Source: CAJCIY01 sp964245825
GTDB lineage: Bacteria > Actinomycetota > Actinomycetes > Mycobacteriales > CAJCIY01
NCBI GenBank assembly: GCA_964245825.1
Contig: CAXTNT010000001.1
Span: forward strand, 248,001 to 312,000
Length of the DNA: 64,000 nucleotides
Direction: 5' to 3'
Part shown: positions 25,890 to 34,132 of the stretch, piece by piece
Numbering within the stretch: position 1 is the stretch's first letter
How the letters are laid out: every line of letters starts with the position of its first letter
The notes under the pieces: model-generated
Database searches by the model: none
The model's input: the letters and a program-made list of their open reading frames with translations, nothing else
Told to the model about the DNA's origin: nothing
Position numbers and translations under genes: made by a program

Positions 25890-26102
25890 TTGGCCGAGCT
25901 GTGTGCCGAGATGGTCGCCCATGTCTGGAGGGTCGTGGCCACCGAAGGCGACGTCGTTGCGACCGGCGACACGATCGTGATCCTGGAGTCCATGAAGATG
26001 GAGATCCCCGTGCTCGCCGAGTCCGGCGGGACGGTGACGCGGCTCGCCGTGGCCGAAGGGGACGTCGTGCAGGAGGGCGACCTCCTCGCGGTCATCGCCT
26101 GA
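25890..26102 (+). CDS. Small biotinyl/lipoyl carrier protein (TB7.3-like)
   Basis: A 70-aa stand-alone biotinyl domain: VWRVVATEGDVVATGDTIVI, then ESMKMEIPV with the biotinylated Lys at residue 35 or so, and VAEGDVVQEGDLLAVIA. This is the size and shape of mycobacterial TB7.3 (Rv3221c), which likewise sits between the sigH-rshA region and pdtaS. TTG start at 25890 is supported by GGAGGAG five bases upstream. It should carry biotin for an acyl-CoA carboxylase encoded elsewhere, or have a distinct role; no carboxylase gene is in the window. Confidence 0.85.
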   Translation: MAELCAEMVAHVWRVVATEGDVVATGDTIVILESMKMEIPVLAESGGTVTRLAVAEGDVVQEGDLLAVIA

Positions 26103-26139
26103 GGTCAAGACCTGGCTGCCACAGGCCGATGAGAACGTC

Positions 26140-27219
26140 GTGCCGAGCCAGATCGACCACTACCTCCGCGCGCTGGTCCAGGCGGGAGGATCCGACCTGC
26201 ACTGCAAGGTCGGCTCGCCGCCGCGCGTCCGCATCGACGGCGTCCTGCGGCGGTTGAAGACCGCCGACCTCACGGCCGCCGACACCGAGGCGATCGTCGC
26301 CGAGGTGGTGCGCCCCGACCTGGCGGAGGAGTTCCGACGTACCAACGAGGCCGACTTCGCGCACAGCGTCGCGGGCATCGGGAGGTTCCGCGTCAATGCC
26401 TTCCGCGCCCGCGGCGCGGCGGGGCTGGTGTTCCGCCGCGTCAGCATCGGCGCCATCCCCCTGGTGGAGCTCGGGCTGCCGCCGGTGCTGGCGACGCTGG
26501 CGATGGAGCCGCGCGGGCTGATCCTGGTCACCGGGCCGACCGGCTCCGGCAAGACCACGACGCTGGCGGGGATGGTCGACACGATCAACGAGCAGCGGGA
26601 CGTGCACATCGTTACGATCGAGGACCCGATCGAGGTGCTGCACATCGACAAGCGCGCGATGGTCAACCAGCGCGAGGTGCGGGTCGACACCGAGGACTTC
26701 ACCTCGGCCCTGCGGGCGGCCATGCGGCAGGACCCGGACGTCATCCTGGTCGGCGAGATGCGCGACCAGGAGACCGTCAAGGCCGCGCTCACGGCCGCCG
26801 AGACCGGCCACCTCGTCATGTCGACGCTGCACACCACCGATGCGCAGGAGACCGTCGCCCGGATCATCGACTTCTTCCCGCCCTACGAGCAGAAGCAGGT
26901 ACGCCTGTCCCTGGCCGGCGCGCTGCGCGGCATCGTCTGCCAACGGCTGGTGCCGCGGGGCGACGGCGAGGGCCGCTGCGTCGCCATGGAGATCTGCATC
27001 AACACCGGCCGGATCGCCGAGGCGATCACCGATCCGGACAAGACCGACACGATGACCGCGCTGATCGCCGACGGCACCTACTACGGCATGCAGACGTTCG
27101 ACCAGCACCTCGTGACGCTCATCCGCGACGGCGTGATCAGTCTGGAGGACGCGATGGGCGCCTCCTCCAGCCCGCACGACCTCACCGTCGAGCTGCGCCG
27201 GCTCGGGCTCGTCGCCTAG
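26140..27219 (+). CDS. PilT-type retraction ATPase
   Basis: A 359-aa secretion/pilus ATPase of the PilT/PilU group. The N-terminal domain begins IDHYLRALVQAGGSDLH. Walker A is GPTGSGKT at 132-139, the Asp box is IVTIEDPIEVLH, Walker B is DPDVILVGEMRD, and the His box is HLVMSTLHTTDAQET. PilT powers type IV pilus retraction, but no other pilus gene lies in the window; lone pilT-like genes are known in actinobacteria, where the partner may be a distant pilus locus. GTG start 37 bp after the biotinyl gene. Confidence 0.88.
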   Translation: MPSQIDHYLRALVQAGGSDLHCKVGSPPRVRIDGVLRRLKTADLTAADTEAIVAEVVRPDLAEEFRRTNEADFAHSVAGIGRFRVNAFRARGAAGLVFRRVSIGAIPLVELGLPPVLATLAMEPRGLILVTGPTGSGKTTTLAGMVDTINEQRDVHIVTIEDPIEVLHIDKRAMVNQREVRVDTEDFTSALRAAMRQDPDVILVGEMRDQETVKAALTAAETGHLVMSTLHTTDAQETVARIIDFFPPYEQKQVRLSLAGALRGIVCQRLVPRGDGEGRCVAMEICINTGRIAEAITDPDKTDTMTALIADGTYYGMQTFDQHLVTLIRDGVISLEDAMGASSSPHDLTVELRRLGLVA

Positions 27220-27254
27220 CAGAGCCGGCCCCGGGCGTCTGCCAGGATCGGGGC

Positions 27255-28145
27255 GTGCCCCCTGTCGCCGACGATCGTGCCGGGGGCGGGCCACCCGATC
27301 TCGTCGAGCTGCTCGACCTCGAGCGACTCTCCGGCGACACCTTCCGCGGCATGTCGCCGAAGACACCCCAGCAGCGCATCTTCGGCGGTCAGGTCGCTGC
27401 CCAGGCGCTGGTCGCGGCCGGTCGGACCGTGCCCGCTGACCGCGCCGTGCACTCGCTGCACGCCTACTTCCTGGTCGGCGGAGATCCGGCCGTGCCGGTG
27501 ATCTACACGGTGGACCGCATCCGGGACGGCCGGTCGTTCACGACCCGGCGGGTCGTGGCCGTCCAGCACGGGCGTGCGATCTTCCACCTGTCCGCGTCCT
27601 TCCAGGTCGCCGAGGACGGCTTCGACCACGCGGACGAGATGCCCGTCGTCCCGCCCCCCGAGGACCTGCCGACGCTGTCAGCCCTCCTGGCTCCGTACCC
27701 GGACGTGCTCGAGCGCTGGGAGCAGTGGCCGATGCTCATCGATCGGCGCGACGTGGACAGGCCGGGCGTGCTGCCGGCGCCCGACCCGGGGGAGCCCGTG
27801 CCGACGGCCTCCCGGGTCTGGATCCGGGCCCGGACCGCGCTGCCCGACGACCCCCTGGTGCACGTCTGCGCCCTGACGTACGCCAGTGACTTGACGCTGC
27901 TCGACACCGTCCTGATCCCGCACCGGATGTCGTTCGCCGACGGGACTCTCGCGGGCGCCAGCCTGGACCACGCGATGTGGTTCCACCGGAGCTTCCGCGC
28001 GGACGAGTGGCTGCTGTACGACCAACGCTCGCCCAGCGCGAGCGGGGGGCGCGGCCTCGCGACCGGGCGGATCTTCACCCGCGACGGCCGGCTCGCGGTC
28101 TCGGTGGTGCAGGAGGGCCTGGTCCGCCGCCCGCGGTCGACGTGA
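27255..28145 (+). CDS. Acyl-CoA thioesterase II (TesB-like)
   Basis: A 296-aa double hot-dog thioesterase. The first hot-dog holds FGGQVAAQALVAAGRTVP and LHAYFLVGGDPAVPVIYTVDRIRDGRSFTTRRV. The second has LTYASDLTLLDTVLIPH (with the catalytic Asp) and SLDHAMWFHRSFRADEWLLYDQRSPSASGGRGL (Gln/Ser-Thr site). This is the complete TesB/ACOT8 layout. It hydrolyses medium- to long-chain acyl-CoA. GTG at 27255 places it 35 bp after pilT; pdtaS follows 10 bp later. Confidence 0.92.
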   Translation: MPPVADDRAGGGPPDLVELLDLERLSGDTFRGMSPKTPQQRIFGGQVAAQALVAAGRTVPADRAVHSLHAYFLVGGDPAVPVIYTVDRIRDGRSFTTRRVVAVQHGRAIFHLSASFQVAEDGFDHADEMPVVPPPEDLPTLSALLAPYPDVLERWEQWPMLIDRRDVDRPGVLPAPDPGEPVPTASRVWIRARTALPDDPLVHVCALTYASDLTLLDTVLIPHRMSFADGTLAGASLDHAMWFHRSFRADEWLLYDQRSPSASGGRGLATGRIFTRDGRLAVSVVQEGLVRRPRST

Positions 28146-28155
28146 CGAGTACCTG

Positions 28156-29628
28156 ATGACGACCCTGGCCGAGCTGGTCCATGCCCACAGCGACCTGCCC
28201 GACGCGGCGGTCGACCACCTGCACTCGCTGGTGGCCGACTGGCAGCTGCTCTCCGACCTGTCCTTCGCCGACCTGCTGCTGTGGGTACGCCGCGGGGAGG
28301 GGGACGCGGTCTGCGTGGCGCACGTACGGCCGGTCACCGCGGCCACCGCGCACGAGACCGACCAGCTCGAGCGGGTCTGCCCGCCGGGGTCGCACGAGCC
28401 GCTGGACACCGCCTGGCGGGAGCAGCGCATCTTCCGGGAGAGCGACCCGGTCTGGGAGCGTGGCGTGCCGCTGCGCCAGGAGGCTGCCCCGGTACGCCAC
28501 GGGGGACGGGTCGTCGCGGTGCTCGGGCGCGACACCAACCTGTCGGCGGCGCGGACCCCGAGCCAGCTGGAGCTGACCTACCTGCGGACGGCCGGCGAGC
28601 TGCTGCAGATGGTGTCCGAGGGGCGGTTCCCCTACCCCCGGCAGAGCGAGCAGCTGGCGGAGCCGCCGCGGGTGGGGGACGGCTTCCTACGCCTGGACGC
28701 CGGCGGGACGGTGACGTTCGCGAGCCCCAACGCGCTGTCGGCCTACCGCCGGCTGGGGCTGTCGGGCGACCTGACGGGCCAGCGGCTGCGGACCGCGCAC
28801 GAGAACCTGCGGATCGTCGGCGCGCCGGTCTGGCGGGTGCTCGCGACGCGGCGCCCCGAAGGGGGTGACGTCGAGGGCGGTGGCACCGAGCTGACGCTGC
28901 GGGCCCTGCCGCTGCTGCCGGGGGGTGCGCTCATCGGGGCGGCCGTCCTGCTGCGGGACGTGACGGAGGTGCGCCGCCGGGAGCGGGCCCTGCTGTCCAA
29001 GGACGCGACCATCCGGGAGATCCACCACCGGGTGAAGAACAACCTGCAGACGGTCGCGGCCCTGCTGCGCCTCCAGGCGCGACGCACGGAGGCCCCGGAA
29101 GCCAGGCTGGCGCTGTCCGAGTCGGTCCGCCGGGTCACCTCGATCGCGCTCGTCCACGAGACGCTCTCCCAGACGCTGGAGGAGGTGGTGGCCTTCGACG
29201 GGGTGGCCGACCAGGTCACGGCCACGGTGCTGGAGCTGGCGGCTACCGGGCGCCGGGCGGCCGTCCGCCGCGAGGGTTCCTTCGGGAACCTGCCCGCGAC
29301 CATCGCAACCCCGCTGGCGCTGGTGCTCTCGGAGCTTCTGCAGAACGCCGTGGAGCACGCCTACGCCGGCTCCGGCGGCAACCTGTTGGTGGCCGTGCAC
29401 CGCGACGCGGGCGGGATGGAGATCAGAGTCGTGGATGACGGGGCCGGCTTGCCGGCCGACTTCGCGCTGGAGAGCTCGACCCGGTTGGGCCTGCAGATCG
29501 TGCGGTCCCTCGTCGTCGGGGAGATGCGGGGCACCCTGGTCCTGCGACCGGCGGTGCCGCGGGGCACCGAGGCGGTGGTGGCCCTCCCCGCGGCTCAGCT
29601 CGTCGAGATGCCGCTGGCCGCGGGTTGA
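28156..29628 (+). CDS. pdtaS: Sensor histidine kinase PdtaS
   Basis: A 490-aa soluble kinase. An N-terminal GAF-like domain (about 1-155) and a PAS domain (about 173-275) precede a HisKA_2 helix with the paired His290/His291 in EIHHRVKNNLQTVAALLRLQ. A HATPase_c domain follows (ELLQNAVEHAY N-box, DDGAGLP G1 box). This matches mycobacterial PdtaS (Rv3220c), which phosphorylates the RNA-binding antiterminator PdtaR; pdtaR is not in the window. Adjacent whiB1 in convergent orientation is the same as in mycobacteria. Start ATG 28156. Confidence 0.93.
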   Translation: MTTLAELVHAHSDLPDAAVDHLHSLVADWQLLSDLSFADLLLWVRRGEGDAVCVAHVRPVTAATAHETDQLERVCPPGSHEPLDTAWREQRIFRESDPVWERGVPLRQEAAPVRHGGRVVAVLGRDTNLSAARTPSQLELTYLRTAGELLQMVSEGRFPYPRQSEQLAEPPRVGDGFLRLDAGGTVTFASPNALSAYRRLGLSGDLTGQRLRTAHENLRIVGAPVWRVLATRRPEGGDVEGGGTELTLRALPLLPGGALIGAAVLLRDVTEVRRRERALLSKDATIREIHHRVKNNLQTVAALLRLQARRTEAPEARLALSESVRRVTSIALVHETLSQTLEEVVAFDGVADQVTATVLELAATGRRAAVRREGSFGNLPATIATPLALVLSELLQNAVEHAYAGSGGNLLVAVHRDAGGMEIRVVDDGAGLPADFALESSTRLGLQIVRSLVVGEMRGTLVLRPAVPRGTEAVVALPAAQLVEMPLAAG

Positions 29629-29653
29629 GCCTCGATCGTGGCGGTCGCCGGCC

Positions 29654-29908
29654 TCAGACGGCGGCGCGGGCGCGGGCTCGGGCGTTGCGACGCTTGAGTG
29701 AGCGGCGCTCGTCTTCGGACAGCCCGCCCCAGACGCCGGAGTCCTGGCCCGTCTCCATGGCCCACGACAGACAGGCCTCGGTGACGGTGCAGCGCCGGCA
29801 GACGGCCTTGGCCGCCTCCGTCTGGTCGTACGCAGGGCCGGTGGTGCCGATCGGGAAGAACAGCTCAGGATCCTCGTCACGGCAGGCGGCTTCGTGGCGC
29901 CAGTCCAT
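29654..29908 (-). CDS. whiB1: WhiB1-type iron-sulfur regulator
   Basis: An 84-aa Wbl protein. Ligands are C9 (EAACRDEDPELFFP), C37, C40 and C46 (VCRRCTVTEACL), then GVWGGLSEDERRSLKRR and a basic tail. Size, sequence and position beside pdtaS match WhiB1 (Rv3219), an essential NO-sensing protein in M. tuberculosis that binds the housekeeping sigma factor. ATG at 29908. A palindrome (CAAGGA-GTA-TCCTTG, 29951-29965) lies in the probable promoter, overlapping a -10-like GATACT on this strand. Confidence 0.93.
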   Translation of the reverse strand: MDWRHEAACRDEDPELFFPIGTTGPAYDQTEAAKAVCRRCTVTEACLSWAMETGQDSGVWGGLSEDERRSLKRRNARARARAAV

Positions 29909-30243
29909 GCGGACACAACCTCTCAGACGTCGTCGTCTCGGAGCGGGGAACAAGGAGTATCCTTGCGTTCTTCCCGCGGCTCGTGACGGCTTTTGTTGAA
30001 ACGACACGATCTTGGGCCGGGTGCGGCCCGTCGAACTGGCCGCGTGCCCTGTCGTGCTCGCCCTAAGACCGGCAGTCGTGTGCACCGGCGCGGGGGCGCC
30101 CCTTCGAGGACCATCTGAGCCTCTCACCCGCTCAGGCAGGTTGCAACTAGGTGAACAGACCTTGTGACCTTTGTCATGCCGATCATCGGGGGCGCGACGG
30201 CTGACGGTGACCGCGACCGGGGCGGGTCTGCCAGGCTGGCGAC
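29909..30243. promoter_or_regulatory. Divergent control region of whiB1 and the GDPD gene
   Basis: About 335 bp with no gene. It contains a perfect 6-bp inverted repeat CAAGGA-GTA-TCCTTG at 29951-29965, about 45 bp upstream of whiB1. There is also a CRP-like half-match TGTGA-N6-TCATG at 30163-30178, far from whiB1 and 66 bp upstream of the GDPD start. Mycobacterial whiB1 is CRP-controlled, but this site is imperfect and the link is only suggestive. Confidence 0.45.
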
Positions 30244-30891
30244 GTGCCGGCAGTCCACCGTCCGCGGGTCTACGGGCATCGGGGGAGTCTGCGACCCGGA
30301 CCTGCCAACACGGCCGCCGCCGTGGCGGGGGCTCGGGCCGGCGGTGCCGACGGGGTGGAGATCGACGTACGGCGCACGGCCGCGGGACTGGTGGTCAGTC
30401 ACGACCCGCCCCGCGGCGGCGAACCCCCGCTGACCGACGTGCTGGCCGCGTGCCGCGGCGCCCGCGTCATCTGCGAGGTCAAGAACAGGCCGGGCGACCC
30501 GGACTACGACGCGCCGGACTCCGCGACCGCGCGGGCGCTGGTCTCGCTGCTGGGGGCCAGGACCGGCGACGACGTCGTCATCTCCTCCTTCGACTGGTTC
30601 TCGCTGGACGCCGTCCGCGCTCTCGAAGGACCGCCGACCGCGTTCCTGACCCCCTTCGGGATGTCGATGCGCGCCGGGACCGGGCATGCGCGTGATCACG
30701 GGCACGCCGAGCTGCATCCGCACTGGTCGGCGGTGACCCGAGGGGGGGTCGAGCGGGCGCACGATGCCGGCCTGACAGTGGTCGTCTGGACGATCACCAC
30801 GCTGATCGCAGCCCGGCGCCTGGCTCGGCTCGGGGTGGACGGGCTGATCTGCGACGACCCGACCGCCGTCGCGGCGGCGCTCCGCGACTGA
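30244..30891 (+). CDS. Glycerophosphodiester phosphodiesterase family protein
   Basis: A 215-aa GDPD TIM-barrel. The catalytic motifs are YGHRGSLRPGPANT (His-Arg near residue 12-13), GVEIDVRRTAAGLVVSHDP (Glu, Asp and second His, about 38-55) and CEVKNRPGD. The C-terminal strands TVVVWTITTLIAARRLARLGVDGLICDDP are typical. It is slightly shorter than usual (about 240). It would cleave glycerophosphodiesters to glycerol 3-phosphate and an alcohol. GTG start at 30244; no signal peptide, so cytoplasmic. It faces the DAG-kinase-like gene. Confidence 0.88.
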   Translation: MPAVHRPRVYGHRGSLRPGPANTAAAVAGARAGGADGVEIDVRRTAAGLVVSHDPPRGGEPPLTDVLAACRGARVICEVKNRPGDPDYDAPDSATARALVSLLGARTGDDVVISSFDWFSLDAVRALEGPPTAFLTPFGMSMRAGTGHARDHGHAELHPHWSAVTRGGVERAHDAGLTVVVWTITTLIAARRLARLGVDGLICDDPTAVAAALRD

Positions 30892-30929
30892 GCAATGGAC
30901 GGGCCGCTAAGGGCTGCCTGGGTCGGGGC

Positions 30930-31850
30930 TCAGCCGGCGTCGACGACGCGCAGCGCGTCCGGCACCGCGCGGAAGGTCACCGTGGCGGTGTCACCGAGGT
31001 AGTCGCCGTCGACCTGCAGCGCGAGTGGCCCGGCGGAGCGGACGGTCAGGACCGACTCGTCGTGCAGGCCGAGGACCCGCTTGCCGTGCGGTCCCTTGCC
31101 GAAGATCTGGCCGACGACCCGCAGCGTCGGCAGCGGCCGCATCCTGGTCAGCCCGAACAGGTCGAGCCCAGCGTCGAAGGAGGCCTCCGGACACGGGGTG
31201 ACAGGTCGTTCCCCGAGATAGGTCCACGGCGAGGTGTTGCAGACCAGCCCCAGGAACAGGGGTACGTCGGGGTGGCCCGGACGGCTCAGCACCAGCGGGG
31301 GGTCGGCGTGGTCGAGGTGGAAGAAGTACTCGCGGATCGCTGCCCGGGCGTACTGCCAGGACGTGACCTGCTTGGTGCCGTGCCGGCCGGCCTCGACGCG
31401 GCGCACGGTGGCGGCGTCCATGCCGAGTCCCGCGCAGAAGGTGAACCAGCGCTCGTCGGCCCGCCCCAGCCCGATCGTGCGCACCCGGCCGGCCCGCACG
31501 CCCGCGATGAGAACCGCAGTGGCCTCGACGGGATCGGTGGGCAGCCCGAGGGACCGGGCCAGCACGTTGGCACAGCCACCGGGGACGATGCCGAGGATCG
31601 GGACGTGCACGCCGGGCCCGTTGGCGAGCAGCCCGTTGACCACCTCGTTCTGGGTGCCGTCGCCGCCGAGCGCCACGACGTAGTCGATGCCGTCTTCACT
31701 CGCCCGGCGGGCCAGCTCGGTGGCGTGGCCGCGGTGCCCCGTCTCGGCGACTTCCACCTTGAGATCGGCGGCGAGGGCGGCAGCCAGCACGTCGCGCGAG
31801 CGGGCGGTCGTCCCGGTGGCCTTGGGGTTGACGACCAGCAACGCGCGCAC
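30930..31850 (-). CDS. Diacylglycerol kinase family lipid kinase
   Basis: A 306-aa DAGK catalytic-domain protein (YegS/DgkB type). The nucleotide-binding region is ALLVVNPKATG, the glycine-rich loop is VALGGDGTQNEVVNGL (GGDGT near residue 62-66) and VPGGCANVLARSLGLP follows. The C-terminal beta-rich domain has FDAGLDLFGL and QVDGDYLG. It phosphorylates a lipid such as diacylglycerol. The position next to whiB1/pdtaS matches Rv3218. Start GTG at 31850; divergent from the small membrane protein gene 44 bp away. Confidence 0.88.
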   Translation of the reverse strand: MRALLVVNPKATGTTARSRDVLAAALAADLKVEVAETGHRGHATELARRASEDGIDYVVALGGDGTQNEVVNGLLANGPGVHVPILGIVPGGCANVLARSLGLPTDPVEATAVLIAGVRAGRVRTIGLGRADERWFTFCAGLGMDAATVRRVEAGRHGTKQVTSWQYARAAIREYFFHLDHADPPLVLSRPGHPDVPLFLGLVCNTSPWTYLGERPVTPCPEASFDAGLDLFGLTRMRPLPTLRVVGQIFGKGPHGKRVLGLHDESVLTVRSAGPLALQVDGDYLGDTATVTFRAVPDALRVVDAG

Positions 31851-31894
31851 GACGCCCAGGATAACCGGCGGGGCGGTCGTACTACGGTCCTGAG

Positions 31895-32230
31895 GTGCCG
31901 CCGGTCGCGCTGTGGATCACCCGCGCCCAGGCGGTGGCACTCGTCGGGGTGGGCATCGCCGTCGTCGTGCTGGCCGCGACCTCGCCCACCTCGCTCGGTC
32001 CGGCGTTCGTCGTCAGCGAGATCGCGGCGGCGCTGGGCGGGGCGGTCCTGCTCGGGTACGGCAGCGCGCACCGCCGTGCCCGTACCCCGATCCTGCTGCT
32101 CGAGGTCATCGCCGTCGGGGTCGCGGGCCAGCTGGTCTCGGTGCACCGACCCCTGATCGCGTCCGCCGTGGGCCTGCCCGCTCTCGCCGCGGCCGTCGCG
32201 CTGCTGCTGGGCGCCCGGGGCGGGGGGTGA
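31895..32230 (+). CDS. Small four-helix membrane protein (Rv3217c-like position)
   Basis: A 111-aa hydrophobic protein: helices AVALVGVGIAVVVLAA, AFVVSEIAAALGGAVLLGYG, ILLLEVIAVGVAGQLV and LIASAVGLPALAAAVALLL with a short basic loop (HRRART) between the second and third. No catalytic motif. It occupies the place of Rv3217c, a membrane protein of unknown function next to the same neighbours in mycobacteria. GTG at 31895 after GAG. It converges on sigF with 22 bp between. Confidence 0.7.
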   Translation: MPPVALWITRAQAVALVGVGIAVVVLAATSPTSLGPAFVVSEIAAALGGAVLLGYGSAHRRARTPILLLEVIAVGVAGQLVSVHRPLIASAVGLPALAAAVALLLGARGGG

Positions 32231-32252
32231 CCGGATCTGGCCGCGGCCGCCG

Positions 32253-33149
32253 TCAGTCCTCGACGAGCAGGCCGGCGCGCAGCTGGCCGAGCGTGCGGGC
32301 GAGCAGCCGGGACACGTGCATCTGCGAGATGCCGAGCTCCGCGGCGATCTGGCTCTGCGTCTGACCGCCGAAGAACCGCAGCAGCAGGATCCGCTTCTCC
32401 CGTGCGGGCAGCCGCTCCAGCAGCGGCTTGAGCGACTCGCGGTACTCGACGCTCTCCAGGGCCATGTCGTGGACGCCGAGCGAGTCGGCCACCGAGGGGG
32501 AGTCGCTGTCGTCGCCACCGGGGGCGTCCAGGCTCACTGCGGAGTAGGCGTGTGCCGACTCCATGCCCTCCAGGATCTCCTCCTCGGAGAGCTCGAGGTG
32601 CGCCGCCAGCTCCGCCACGGTGGGCGAGCCGCCGTTGCGCTGGGCCAGCTCGCTCGTCGCCTTCGACAGTGACAGCTTCAGCTCCTGCAGCCGGCGCGGC
32701 ACCCGGATGGTCCAGCCCTTGTCCCGGAAGTGCCGTTTGATCTCCCCCACGATGGTGGGGGTCGCGTACGTGGAGAACTCGACGCCGCGGTCGGTCTCGA
32801 ACCGGTCCACGCTCTTGATCAGGCCGATCGTGGCGACCTGAACCAGGTCGTCGTAGGGCTCGCCGCGGTTGCGGAACCGGCGCGCCAGGTACTCCACCAG
32901 CGGCAGGTGCATGCGGACGAGTTCGTCTCGGACGGCGCGGTGCTCGGTCGAGTCAGGCGGCAGGGCAGAAAGTCGCAGGAACAGCTCCTTGGCCCGGGCG
33001 CGGTCGGCGGCGCGCTCCTGGCTGCGGGAGTCGGCGACGATCTGCTGGTCCTCCGGCATGAGCCGGACCTCGGGCTCGGCCACGGTGATCTCCGCGACGT
33101 CGTCAGCGACGGCGCCCGGGTGGGGGGCGGTGACGGGTCCCTGGCTCAC
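32253..33149 (-). CDS. sigF: Group 3 sigma factor SigF (SigB/F/G family)
   Basis: A 298-aa stress/development sigma factor. Region 2 is RMHLPLVEYLARRFRNRGEPYDDLVQVATIGLIKSVDRFE with the core motif for -10 recognition (GVEFSTYATPTIVGEIKRHFRDKGW). Region 3 (SPTVAELAAHLELSEEEIL) and region 4 (LPAREKRILLLRFFGGQTQSQIAAELGISQMHVSRLL) are complete. A 60-residue acidic N-terminal extension is present. GTG at 33149 overlaps the stop of the anti-sigma gene rsbW by 4 bp, as in mycobacterial usfX-sigF. It likely recognises GTTT-N15-17-GGGTAT promoters, one of which is seen at 17709-17734. Confidence 0.9.
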   Translation of the reverse strand: MSQGPVTAPHPGAVADDVAEITVAEPEVRLMPEDQQIVADSRSQERAADRARAKELFLRLSALPPDSTEHRAVRDELVRMHLPLVEYLARRFRNRGEPYDDLVQVATIGLIKSVDRFETDRGVEFSTYATPTIVGEIKRHFRDKGWTIRVPRRLQELKLSLSKATSELAQRNGGSPTVAELAAHLELSEEEILEGMESAHAYSAVSLDAPGGDDSDSPSVADSLGVHDMALESVEYRESLKPLLERLPAREKRILLLRFFGGQTQSQIAAELGISQMHVSRLLARTLGQLRAGLLVED

Positions 33150-33562
33150 GCCGCCTGCCCCCGGTGCTTGTGCAGGGTGATCGTCACGACGCGGTCGGGG
33201 TCCACGGCGGAGTCGACCTCGCCGGCCAGCGCGGTCAGCACGGTCCACGAGAAGGTCTCGCGGCTCGGCTCGTCACCGGTATGGGTGGGCACCGCGACCG
33301 CGATGTGCAGGACCCCGTCCCCGACGGTGAACGCCACCGTGAGCTCCGCACCGGCGACGGCGGAGGCGAGGAGCATCGCGCAGGCCTCGTCGACGGCGAT
33401 CTTGAGGTCCTCGATCTCGTCGACAGTGAAGTCGAGCCGAGCGGCGAGTCCCGCGGTGACCATGCGCAGCACGGTCAGGTAGGCGCCCTCGGCGGGGAGC
33501 CGGACGACGACCTCGTCCTTGGCCGCGGGCGCGCCCGGCGTGCTGGCCTGCGTGATGGTCAA
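33146..33562 (-). CDS. rsbW: RsbW-type anti-sigma factor / serine kinase
   Basis: A 138-aa HATPase-fold protein that binds and holds SigF. The N-box region EIEDLKIAVDEACAMLLASAV is clear; the G boxes (GVLHIAVAVPTHTGDEPS) are weaker, as in many anti-sigma factors. TTG at 33562 is chosen because GGGAG lies 7 bases upstream; no ATG fits before the first strand. It precedes sigF with a 4-bp overlap. An anti-anti-sigma partner (RsbV/STAS) is not in the window. Confidence 0.88.
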   Translation of the reverse strand: MTITQASTPGAPAAKDEVVVRLPAEGAYLTVLRMVTAGLAARLDFTVDEIEDLKIAVDEACAMLLASAVAGAELTVAFTVGDGVLHIAVAVPTHTGDEPSRETFSWTVLTALAGEVDSAVDPDRVVTITLHKHRGQAA

Positions 33563-33658
33563 CTCCCGTCTCCCTCCGCGTTCGATGTGACCACCATTGT
33601 CCGGTACGGCGGGGGGGCGCCGCGACCGGGTACCGACCATGTCGCCGACCCGGTGCGG

Positions 33659-34132
33659 TCAGCGGGCGGCGAGGTCGCGGAGTGCCGCGCCGTCGAGCCG
33701 GAACGTGGTCCACTCCTCGAGCGGCACGGCGCCGAGCGCGCGGTAGAAGCCGATCGCAGGGGAGTTCCAGTCCAGCACGTTCCACTCGAGCCGGCCATGC
33801 CCGCGCTCGACGCAGATCGCGGCGAGCCGGGCGAGCAACGCGCGGCCGTGGCCCGTCCCGCGGTGCTCGGGCCGGACGTACAGGTCTTCGAGGTGGATGC
33901 CGGCGACGCCGGTCCAGGTCGAGAACGTGCGGTACCAGAGCGCCAGCCCGACGACCTCGCCGCCGGGGGCGGCGGCGACCTCGCAGCCGGCCACCGGATC
34001 GGCGCCGAACAGCGCCGCGTCCAGGGCCACCTCGTCCATCTCGACCGCCGCCGGCGCCCGCTCGTACGCCGCGAGGTCGCGGACGAGGCCGAGCAGCGCC
34101 GCGACGTCCGCGGGGACGGCGGCGCGGATCAC
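33659..34132 (-). CDS. GNAT acetyltransferase, diamine acetyltransferase-like
   Basis: A 157-aa single-domain N-acetyltransferase. IRAAVPADVAALLGLVRDLAAYE at the start, the acetyl-CoA loop VRPEHRGTGHGRALLARLA (Q/RxxGxG/A variant) and the end WNVLDWNSPAIGFYRALGAVPLEEWTTFRL match the spermidine/diamine acetyltransferase (SAT) group. The likely role is acetylation of small amines; the substrate is uncertain. GTG at 34132 overlaps the stop of rmlC by 4 bp. Confidence 0.85.
   Translation of the reverse strand: MIRAAVPADVAALLGLVRDLAAYERAPAAVEMDEVALDAALFGADPVAGCEVAAAPGGEVVGLALWYRTFSTWTGVAGIHLEDLYVRPEHRGTGHGRALLARLAAICVERGHGRLEWNVLDWNSPAIGFYRALGAVPLEEWTTFRLDGAALRDLAAR

Noticed and set aside
30163..30178. 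TGTGA-N6-TCATG as a CRP site for whiB1
   Set aside because: Only 8 of 10 consensus bases match and it is about 255 bp from the whiB1 start; too weak to call.
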